From the NCBI GenBank assembly GCA_947169835.1, contig CAMVRH010000043.1:1-7235 (forward strand): a stretch of DNA of 7,235 nucleotides. Reading direction: 5' to 3'. The translations under genes and the position numbers were made by a program. A model generated the notes under the pieces. That model saw nothing but the letters and a program-made list of their open reading frames with translations, had not been told where the DNA came from and made no database searches. This document shows, one piece after another, positions 1-5,506 of the stretch (position 1 is the stretch's first letter; every line of letters starts with the position of its first letter). This stretch comes from an uncultured Lachnospira sp. Its GTDB lineage: Bacteria; Bacillota; Clostridia; Lachnospirales; Lachnospiraceae.

Positions 1-102
1 TCTTGTGCAAACGCAATGCTTTATTCAGTACCGACTGGAAATATTAACGACGGAGTTGAATATCAAGTTCAGCTCTACGCAACATACAAAGTAAATAATT
101 AA
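1..102 (+). CDS. 3' end of an unidentified phage gene in the tail-completion slot (partial)
   Basis: Only the last 33 codons and the TAA stop (100-102) are inside the window; the gene begins upstream. The readable end contains SVPTGNIND and finishes QVQLYATYKVNN, an alternating polar/hydrophobic pattern that suggests a beta strand. I do not recognise the family from so short a piece. It ends 14 bases before the major tail protein start, a place where Gram-positive siphophages usually carry the tail terminator or a 'minor capsid 3'-type tail-completion protein. That role is inferred from position only. The reading frame is open from base 1 and has no competing frame of similar quality. Confidence 0.6.
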   Translation, partial: SCANAMLYSVPTGNINDGVEYQVQLYATYKVNN

Positions 103-116
103 GAAAGGATACAGTT

Positions 117-605
117 ATGGAACGTAAATATTTAGCACATTTTATTGATGCCAGTATGAATGGAACTACTAAAAATTACGTGCGTTTAGGTAAAGACTTG
201 GAAGAGTTAAACCAGGAACTTAACCCAGACGTTGAGCAGAAGAAGAACATTCTTGGCGAAAATTCAGTACAGCATAACGGATATGAAGTATCTTCTGAGA
301 TTGAGCCATTGTACTATACAGTAGACACTGGCACAGACAACACAGCACTATCTACAGTTCTACGCGACATCGCTATGAACAGAAAGACAGGCAATGCTTG
401 TAAGACTACTATGGTTGATGTTTGGTTGAAAGAAGACGGTACTGTTGATACAGCATTCCGTGAGAATGTTACTATCGTACCTACATCAGTAGGTGGTGAT
501 ACATCAGGTATTCAGATACCATTCACAGTTTATTACGAGGGGGGAAGAGTGGAAGGCACTTGGGATATGTCTACAAAGACTTTCACTGCACCCAGCAACG
601 GATAA
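117..605 (+). CDS. Major tail tube protein
   Basis: Probable tail tube subunit, the protein that polymerises into the hollow tube of the non-contractile tail. The 162-residue product has the features I associate with major tail proteins of clostridial siphophages: an N-terminal MERKYLAHFIDAS, then YVRLGKDLEELN (21-32), NPDVEQKKNILGENS (36-50), a central VDVWLKEDGTV (100-110) and a late VPTSVGGDTSGIQIPF (121-136), consistent with a compact beta-rich tube fold. No signal peptide or membrane segment is present. The start is supported by AAAGGA at 104-109, seven bases before the ATG. Position directly before the chaperone pair and the tape measure also fits. The gene ends in three consecutive in-frame stops, TAA TAG TGA (603-611), and a +1 frameshift could add 22 acidic residues after Pro159 (separate entry). 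Family assignment comes from recognition of sequence and context, not from a search. Confidence 0.85.
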   Translation: MERKYLAHFIDASMNGTTKNYVRLGKDLEELNQELNPDVEQKKNILGENSVQHNGYEVSSEIEPLYYTVDTGTDNTALSTVLRDIAMNRKTGNACKTTMVDVWLKEDGTVDTAFRENVTIVPTSVGGDTSGIQIPFTVYYEGGRVEGTWDMSTKTFTAPSNG

Positions 606-663
606 TAGTGAAGAGGATGAAGACGATGATGTCGTATTAGATGTGAACACAAATCAAGGCTAG
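591..663 (+). other. Candidate +1 programmed frameshift site and acidic C-terminal extension of the tail tube protein
   Basis: The in-frame proline codon CCC (591-593) is followed by A, so a tRNA-Pro slipping one base forward re-pairs on CCA (592-594). Reading then continues in a frame that is open to TAG at 661-663. The product would share residues 1-159 of the tube protein and end with 22 new residues (A-T-D-N-S-E-E-D-E-D-D-D and so on, ending NTNQG), of which nine are Asp or Glu and none is Lys or Arg; total 181 residues. The normal frame is closed by TAA TAG TGA at 603-611. The extension has no ATG or credible ribosome binding site of its own, and it ends at the base of the 657-682 hairpin. 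Listeria phage PSA is known to use +1 shifts on overlapping proline codons at the ends of its tail tube and capsid genes. Alternatives are a chance open frame or a fossil left by a one-base indel. Confidence 0.5.
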
Positions 664-682
664 CCCCATTTGGGGTTAGCCT
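657..682 (+). terminator. Hairpin after the tail tube gene, possible weak terminator or attenuator
   Basis: AGGCTAGCCCC (657-667) pairs with GGGGTTAGCCT (672-682) across an ATTT loop, giving an 11-bp stem with a single G-U wobble and four adjacent C-G pairs under the loop. The following TCTAATTATTA is only partly T-rich, so it is a poor canonical intrinsic terminator. In the middle of a late operon it could cause partial termination, giving more tail tube transcript than downstream transcript, or protect the 3' end of a processed message. The TAG stop of the +1 extension (661-663) lies inside the 5' arm, and the ribosome binding site of the next gene starts nine bases after the stem. Confidence 0.55.
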
Positions 683-690
683 CTAATTAT

Positions 691-697
691 TAGGAGG
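691..697 (+). promoter_or_regulatory. Strong ribosome binding site of the tail assembly chaperone gene
   Basis: TAGGAGG lies nine bases before the ATG at 707 and fixes that start. It is the best Shine-Dalgarno match in the window. It sits just past the 657-682 hairpin and so is likely to be accessible when that hairpin is folded. Confidence 0.8.
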
Positions 698-706
698 AAA
701 AAGATA

Positions 707-1198
707 ATGGCTAATGCAAACAAAAAGGTTGTAAACAAACCTAAGGAAGAAAAGAAAACAAATCACGAGGAGTCTTACGACATTAAGGTCGATACTGGTG
801 CGGTAAACGTGTTAGTAAGAGACAAAGATGGTAACGCTTTGGGTCACATCAAAATCAACCCAGCGGATATGGACATCCTCAAGAGATACGGAAAGGTAGT
901 TGACAAGTTCAATGCTATCGAGTTTGAAGAGGGCAAAGAACCTACGGACGAAGAACTAATCGAATTATCAGAAATGGTAAAAGACCAATTCGACTTCTTG
1001 CTTAACTATCCAGTATCTGATGTTCTTTTCTCTAAGTGCAGTCCATTAACTATTATCAGTGATGGTGACTTCTTCTTTGAAAACGTCATGAAAGGACTCG
1101 AACCAGTACTCGAAAAGATTACTAATAAGCGAGTTGCCAAGAAGATGAAGAAGATTAAGAAGTACACTGATAAATACGCACCTAAATATCACAACTAA
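707..1198 (+). CDS. Probable tail assembly chaperone (first of the pair)
   Basis: A 163-residue soluble protein in the slot between tail tube and tape measure normally held by the gpG-like tail assembly chaperone, which binds the tape measure and recruits tube subunits. The N-terminus (about 1-22) is a Lys/Glu-rich charged arm, followed by a short strand-like part (VNVLVRDKDGNALGHIKIN, about 33-51). A mostly helical acidic body comes next, then FDFLLNYPVSDVLF and a segment SPLTIISDGDFFFENVMKGLEPVLEKI that resembles the conserved core of these proteins in Gram-positive phages. The C-terminus is very basic (KKMKKIKK, 145-152). The ATG at 707 follows a strong TAGGAGG. The gene ends TAATG, sharing one base with the next start. 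A -1 fusion with the next gene appears blocked by TAA at 1183-1185 in that frame. The family is assigned by context and general pattern. Confidence 0.7.
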   Translation: MANANKKVVNKPKEEKKTNHEESYDIKVDTGAVNVLVRDKDGNALGHIKINPADMDILKRYGKVVDKFNAIEFEEGKEPTDEELIELSEMVKDQFDFLLNYPVSDVLFSKCSPLTIISDGDFFFENVMKGLEPVLEKITNKRVAKKMKKIKKYTDKYAPKYHN

Positions 1199-1758
1199 TG
1201 AATGTATGGGAATTACCTACCTCGCTCGAAGTGGGTGGGGTAGAGTATGCCATACGTTCTGACTTTAGGGCAATACTAGACATCCTCAAAGCCTTTGGTG
1301 ATCCTAATCTAGAAGACGATGAAAAGTGGGCGGTCGCTCTTACGATATTCTATGAGGAATACGAAAAGATTCCGAACGAGGCATTGGAAGAAGCCGCCGA
1401 ACAACTAAAACTTTTTATTGATGTAGGGGAAGATAAATTTACAAAGACAGACAGACCAATAATGGACTGGGACCAGGACGCAAATATTATCATACCCGCA
1501 GTCAACAAAGTTTTAGGTGATGAAGTAAGAACCAAAGAGTATCTTCACTGGTGGACATTCATTGGTGCGTACAGTGAGATAGGGGAAAGTTTATTCAGTG
1601 AAGTAATTTCTATTCGAAGAAAGAAACAAAAGCATAAAAAGTTAGAGGACTACGAAAAGGAATTCTACAAGGAAAACAAAGGGCTAGTAGACCTAAAGAC
1701 AAAACGTTCAGAAGAAGAACAAGCGAACATAGATAGAATTAACGCAATGTTAGATTAA
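1198..1758 (+). CDS. Gp15-family phage tail protein (chaperone partner)
   Basis: A 186-residue member of the bacteriophage Gp15 family, found immediately before the tape measure in many siphophages of Gram-positive bacteria and thought to act as the second (gpT-like) tail assembly chaperone. Recognisable landmarks are the start MNVWELPTSLEVGGVEYAIR (1-20) followed by SDFRAILDIL, the MDWDQD motif (89-94) followed by IIIPAVNKVLG, and YLHWWTFIGAYSEIGESLF (115-133). A charged helical tail follows, with KLEDYEKEFYKENK and SEEEQANIDRINAML. Length is normal for the family. The ATG overlaps the previous stop (TAATG, 1196-1200) and has no Shine-Dalgarno sequence in front, so translation probably depends on termination-reinitiation by ribosomes finishing the upstream gene. 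The membership call rests on these motifs and is firm; the exact mechanical role is family knowledge by analogy with lambda. Confidence 0.88.
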   Translation: MNVWELPTSLEVGGVEYAIRSDFRAILDILKAFGDPNLEDDEKWAVALTIFYEEYEKIPNEALEEAAEQLKLFIDVGEDKFTKTDRPIMDWDQDANIIIPAVNKVLGDEVRTKEYLHWWTFIGAYSEIGESLFSEVISIRRKKQKHKKLEDYEKEFYKENKGLVDLKTKRSEEEQANIDRINAMLD

Positions 1759-1771
1759 GAGGGAAACAACT

Positions 1772-4700
1772 ATGGCACAGTATGATGGCGAGATAGTTCT
1801 CAATACTAAGATAAACAGTGAAGGCTTTAAGGCCGGCTCTAAAGAGTTGGAAGCAGCAGTTCGCTCAGTTGCCAACTCAGTAGATGGTCTTGGTGAAAAG
1901 ACTCGTAACTCCATCAACAAGTCTGTCACTGCATTTGCAAAACAGAATAATGCGTACGCAGAACAGAAGCGCAAGGTTGACGAACTTAAAGCTAAGATTG
2001 CAGAATTGTCAAATCAAAAAGTGGCAACGAGTGAGTGGAAAGAGATACAGGCACAGATAGATAATGCGAAGTCACGTATCAATACCTTGATAGATCAGCA
2101 AGACCGATTCTTGACTGGTGGTGGCAGCACTTCTGCAAGAGTATTCCAGTCACGTCAAAGCGAAATAGAACAACTAAAAGAAACAATAGCAGAAGCTGAG
2201 AAAGAGCAAAACCAACTACTAAACGAAGGCAAGGCATATAAGCCAGTAGACACTAGCCAACTTCAGCAAGAGTTGAGCGCAGCCGAAAGCAAGTTGAGTT
2301 TGAGTGGTGAATCAATACAAAACTCGGTCAGTGGCATTACTGCACGCATAAGTTCTGCAGGCAAGACCGCAGTAGTTAACTCGTCCAAAATGGGAATGTT
2401 TGGTAATGCTGTTAGAACTTTAGGTGCGAAGAGCGCACAAATTGCAAAGGCAGGCTTGAGTAAACTTGGTAGTGGCTTAAAGAGTGTTGCAGGTAAAGCA
2501 CTTCAAGGCGCAAAGAGTTTGATTACGTTTGGTCGTAGTGGAGGAAGCGCAGGTGGTCGCCTAAAGACTGGGCTTACAACTATTCTTAAGTATGCGTTTG
2601 GAATTAGATCACTCTTTAGGCTAGTGAATAGAATACGTGGAGCGATAACCGAAGGTGTTAAAGCATTTGCAAGTGCAGATGCAGAGACTCAGGGCAGTAT
2701 CAACAACTTAAAGGTATCGCTTAATAATTTGAAACTATCATTCGCTAGTGCGTTTGCTCCAATAATCAATACAATAGTACCTTACTTGCAGATATTGATA
2801 GGTTGGCTCACAACAGCTATTAACACAGTTGGTAAGTTTTTCGCTGCACTTACAGGCAAGAGTACGTACAAGCAAGCGACTACTAATTCTACTAGCTTGA
2901 CAACTTCTACAGCTAAGAACACAAGCGCAACCAACAAGAATACTGCTGCTACAAAGAAATCTACTAAGGCTACTAAGGACAAGGCTAAAGCTACCAAGAA
3001 AGCCAAGAAAGAAAATGATAAGTACCTAAGCGGTCTTGATGAAATGGCTATATGGGAAGACAAAGTCAAAGAAGCACAGAAGCCTGATACCAAGACAAAA
3101 ACACCATCTACCTCAACACCAAAGACTGGTGGAGTGGGTGGCGCAGGTGGTGCCGGCGGTCCTAAGATTAAGATGGCAGAAGTTGAGATACCAAAGTCTA
3201 TTAAGAACTTTGCAGACACGATCAAGAAACTAATCGCAAAAGGTGATTGGAAAGGTGTCGGAAGTCTTATAGCTGACAAGTTGGATAACGCATTAAGAAG
3301 TATACCGTGGGGCAAGATAAAGGCGGGAGCATTAAAGATTGGTACAAACCTAGCCGATTTCTTTAACGGTGTGTTTGCCAATCTGTCTTTGGCTGAATCA
3401 ATAGGTAACACTATTGCTCAAGCATTCAACACAGCTCTTAACTTTGTATATGGGTTCTTATCAACGTTTGACTTTAAGAAGTTTGGAACATTCTTGGGAA
3501 CATCGTTTACATCAATAGTTAAGAATATTGAGTGGGGCAAGATAGGTACATCGATAGCTCTTGGTCTTAACGGTATCAAAAATACAATAGATGGTTTCTG
3601 GGATGGATACGAGGTAGGTTCAACTGCCAAAGGTCTATCATCGGCAATCAATAATTTCATATCAAAAACCGACTGGAAAGGTATTGCCATAACTCTTGGC
3701 AACTCTATTATGAATATCTGTGACGAGGCTATCGCGTTCTTACAAGAAGTAGACTGGGCCCAGATAGGACAGGCCATAGTTGACTTTGTTACAAGCATTG
3801 ATTATTTCGGCATAGCAAAGAAGGTAGTTAGTCTCTTGGGCAATGCTTTGGGTAGCGCTGTTCGCTTAATATTCGGTATTCTAAAAGGCTTGTGGGACAA
3901 GCTTGTTGAGTACTTCAAGAGTTTGTGGAAGTCCGGAGGTGGTAATATCTTCGGCTTCATTTGGGGACTCATTAAAGGTATCTTCGGAAAGATATTCGGT
4001 ATGCTAGGTTCGCTTGTTGGCGGAATAGTAGATGGAATATTTGGCAAAGGTACATGGGATAAAGTAGTCAACTTCTTCAGTGGCATTTGGAATGCTATAA
4101 AGACAGTACTTGACCCAGTAATTTCGTTCTTTAAGACGGTGTTTGGTGCGGTATGGTCTGTTCTAAAGGCTATCTTCACACCAGTAATTGGCTTTTTTAA
4201 GATGGTTTTCGGTACAGCGTGGAAAATCATCAAGGCTATCTGGGGAGCTGTTAAACCGTGGTTTATGGCCATTTGGAATGGAATCAAAGCAGTGTTTGGA
4301 CCGGTAGTTTCATTCTTCAAAAAAGCCTTTGGCGACGCAGTGGCAAGAATCAAGGCGGTGTTTAGCGTGCTAAAGGCATTCTTCACCATCATTTGGGGAG
4401 CCATCAAGAAAGTATTTGGACCGGTAGTCGCTTGGTTCAAAGAAAAATTTGGCCAAGCATTTGCAAGAATCAAGGCGGCATTCGCCGGAGCCAAGAAAGT
4501 CTTTACTACAGTTTGGGAAGGCATAAAGGGAGTATTCGGCAAGGTAGTCGACTTCTTTAAGAATACCTTTGGTAAGGCTTGGGAAGCAGTAAAGGGAGTG
4601 TTCTCGAAAGGCGGAAAGATATTCTCTGGCATCAAAGATGGTATCGCCAATACATTCGGCAATATTGCCGGCAAGATTATTGATGGTATCAACAAGGTTA

Positions 4701-5107
4701 TAAAGGTGCCATTCCAAGCATTAAGAAATGCACTTAATAAGATTAGAAATATTAAGATCATTAAGTGGCATCCATTCAAATGGATCAAGAAGGACTTGGT
4801 GCCAGTACCACAGATACCAACCAAGTGGCTACCAGGACACGCTAAAGGTGCGGTCATTCCACCTAGAAGTGAGTACTTGGCAAGACTCGGTGATCAGAAA
4901 GTTGGTACAAACATTGAGACTCCTGAACGACTAATGAGACAAGTATTCGCAGATGAATTGAAACATCAGCTTGAAAACACTGGCAATGGTGAGCAAAACA
5001 TCTACGAGTTTGTGGCACAGATTAACCGCAAGAACTTGTTTGATGAAGTAATCAAAGAAGGCAAAATGAGAAAGAGGGCAACAGGCAAGAATGCCTTTGC
5101 GTTATAA
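1772..5107 (+). CDS. Tail tape measure protein
   Basis: A 1111-residue tape measure protein that sets tail length and is ejected during DNA delivery. In order: a coiled-coil N-terminal third (about 57-112 and 128-180, rich in Lys, Glu and Gln); a basic Gly/Ser/Ala/Lys stretch (about 200-270); the conserved segment ending in a hydrophobic part (APIINTIVPYLQILIGWLTT, 329-348) and FFAALTGKSTY; a Thr/Lys/Asn/Ala linker (370-414); the motif YLSGLDEM (418-425), equivalent to the LAGFDE-type motif of related tape measures; a Gly-rich hinge (452-464); repeats built on D-W-x-x-I-G (491-693); a hydrophobic membrane-like region (726-757); Trp/Phe 40-residue repeats (779-960); and the typical tail LARLGDQKVGTNIETP (1036-1051). 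It lacks a visible peptidase or transglycosylase domain. The start has a moderate GAGGGA site (1759-1764). At roughly 0.15 nm per residue the tail would be about 165 nm at most. No frameshift or truncation is seen. Confidence 0.95.
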   Translation: MAQYDGEIVLNTKINSEGFKAGSKELEAAVRSVANSVDGLGEKTRNSINKSVTAFAKQNNAYAEQKRKVDELKAKIAELSNQKVATSEWKEIQAQIDNAKSRINTLIDQQDRFLTGGGSTSARVFQSRQSEIEQLKETIAEAEKEQNQLLNEGKAYKPVDTSQLQQELSAAESKLSLSGESIQNSVSGITARISSAGKTAVVNSSKMGMFGNAVRTLGAKSAQIAKAGLSKLGSGLKSVAGKALQGAKSLITFGRSGGSAGGRLKTGLTTILKYAFGIRSLFRLVNRIRGAITEGVKAFASADAETQGSINNLKVSLNNLKLSFASAFAPIINTIVPYLQILIGWLTTAINTVGKFFAALTGKSTYKQATTNSTSLTTSTAKNTSATNKNTAATKKSTKATKDKAKATKKAKKENDKYLSGLDEMAIWEDKVKEAQKPDTKTKTPSTSTPKTGGVGGAGGAGGPKIKMAEVEIPKSIKNFADTIKKLIAKGDWKGVGSLIADKLDNALRSIPWGKIKAGALKIGTNLADFFNGVFANLSLAESIGNTIAQAFNTALNFVYGFLSTFDFKKFGTFLGTSFTSIVKNIEWGKIGTSIALGLNGIKNTIDGFWDGYEVGSTAKGLSSAINNFISKTDWKGIAITLGNSIMNICDEAIAFLQEVDWAQIGQAIVDFVTSIDYFGIAKKVVSLLGNALGSAVRLIFGILKGLWDKLVEYFKSLWKSGGGNIFGFIWGLIKGIFGKIFGMLGSLVGGIVDGIFGKGTWDKVVNFFSGIWNAIKTVLDPVISFFKTVFGAVWSVLKAIFTPVIGFFKMVFGTAWKIIKAIWGAVKPWFMAIWNGIKAVFGPVVSFFKKAFGDAVARIKAVFSVLKAFFTIIWGAIKKVFGPVVAWFKEKFGQAFARIKAAFAGAKKVFTTVWEGIKGVFGKVVDFFKNTFGKAWEAVKGVFSKGGKIFSGIKDGIANTFGNIAGKIIDGINKVIKVPFQALRNALNKIRNIKIIKWHPFKWIKKDLVPVPQIPTKWLPGHAKGAVIPPRSEYLARLGDQKVGTNIETPERLMRQVFADELKHQLENTGNGEQNIYEFVAQINRKNLFDEVIKEGKMRKRATGKNAFAL
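3242..3850 (+). repeat. Degenerate D/E-W-x-x-I-G repeats inside the tape measure
   Basis: Residues 491-693 of the tape measure contain at least seven copies of a short pattern: acidic or Pro, aromatic, two polar residues, Ile/Val/Phe, usually Gly, then an amphipathic helix. The aromatic residue is at 493, 513, 568, 588, 635, 662 and 678 (for example GDWKGVG, IEWGKIG, TDWKGIA, VDWAQIG). A weaker aromatic-less copy (LSLAESIGNTIA) begins near 538. Spacing is irregular (16 to 55 residues), so this is an old, diverged repeat set. It is a common feature of tape measures from Gram-positive phages. Confidence 0.65.
4106..4651 (+). repeat. Tandem 120-bp (40-residue) Trp/Phe repeats in the tape measure
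   Basis: Four consecutive 40-residue units start at nucleotides 4172, 4292, 4412 and 4532 (residues 801, 841, 881 and 921), preceded by a partial 22-residue unit at 4106 (residue 779). The consensus opens V/I-F-x-P/K-V-V/I-x-F/W-F-K, has Phe-Gly at positions 13-14, and units 1-3 end with an I/V-W-x-x-I-K motif. Units 2 and 3 are closest in DNA: both open with TTTGGACCGGTAGT and share GCAAGAATCAAGGCGG at the same offset, which suggests a fairly recent unit duplication. Unit 4 is the most diverged. Tape measures with Trp and Phe at fixed spacing are known; the period here is 40 rather than the often cited 11. Confidence 0.9.
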
Positions 5108-5110
5108 GAT

Positions 5111-5506
5111 ATGGCACAAGACAGAATCAAGTTTAGAAAAAAGAAGACTGACCCCTGGACTACAATTAAGCAGCCAGACGAAAGTATGCAGTTCTCATTA
5201 GAGACTACATATTCATCAGACAGTGGAAGAGTGAAGAGTGGTGTTAACTATGTTAAGCCACTCTTTACAGTTGAACAGTATTCTTACAAAGCTAGTGATC
5301 TAACTAAAGCCGAAGCAAAGACTTTGTTGAGCTTTGTTGGAAAGGGACATAAGTTCCAAATGCACTACTTTTCGGTGTATCACGGTGCATGGCGAACAGA
5401 CTGGTTTTACGTAGGCACAAGTTCTCTAAACATTCAAACTCTTAAAGAAAATCAAGAAAAGATGGAAGAAATATCATTTAACATTACAGGAGTAAACCCA
5501 CTATGA
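5111..5506 (+). CDS. Small tail-tip protein, DUF6711-like
   Basis: A 131-residue soluble protein in the position just after the tape measure, where distal-tail or tail-tip adaptor proteins are found. The start of the protein is basic (IKFRKKK). The body contains SGRVKSGVNYVKPLFTVEQY (39-58), LTKAEAKTLLSFV (64-76), a Tyr/Trp-rich centre HYFSVYHGAWRTDWFYVG (85-102) and a C-terminal ISFNITGVNPL (121-131). The last two elements resemble the FYVG and LSFN parts of small DUF6711-type tail proteins, so I place it near that family, without certainty. The ATG lies three bases after the tape measure stop and has no convincing Shine-Dalgarno sequence, so coupling to tape measure translation is likely. 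The TGA stop overlaps the next ATG (ATGA, 5503-5506). The exact tail-tip position is not known from sequence. Confidence 0.65.
   Translation: MAQDRIKFRKKKTDPWTTIKQPDESMQFSLETTYSSDSGRVKSGVNYVKPLFTVEQYSYKASDLTKAEAKTLLSFVGKGHKFQMHYFSVYHGAWRTDWFYVGTSSLNIQTLKENQEKMEEISFNITGVNPL

Noticed and set aside
596..640. A -1 (instead of +1) extension of the tail tube gene
   Set aside because: That frame reaches TAG at 638-640, encodes Lys/Met-rich sequence, and has no slippery heptamer upstream.
1130..1185. A -1 slippery site in the AAG-rich end of the first chaperone gene
   Set aside because: No proper X-XXY-YYZ heptamer is present, and a -1 shift there would meet TAA at 1183-1185 before reaching the Gp15 frame.
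1350..1974. Antisense frames opposite the Gp15 and early tape measure genes (1350-1535 and 1750-1974)
   Set aside because: Both are short, Ser/Leu-rich, without ribosome binding sites, and fully covered by confident sense genes.
3036..3233. Short + strand frames inside the tape measure (3036-3233 and 4728-4934)
   Set aside because: They overlap conserved tape measure parts in another frame, and their products look like random Arg/Gln/Leu-rich sequence.
3802..4857. Long antisense open frame (351 codons) opposite the tape measure, with further antisense frames at 2782-3411, 3418-3798 and 4370-4717
   Set aside because: The translations are rich in Pro, Leu, Thr and Ala with no domain pattern and mirror the codon bias and repeats of the tape measure. 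They have no supporting ribosome binding site or gene context and are shadows of a certain gene.
5083..5096. Small inverted repeat AGGCA...TGCCT near the end of the tape measure
   Set aside because: Only five base pairs, inside coding sequence and without a T-tract; too weak for a terminator.
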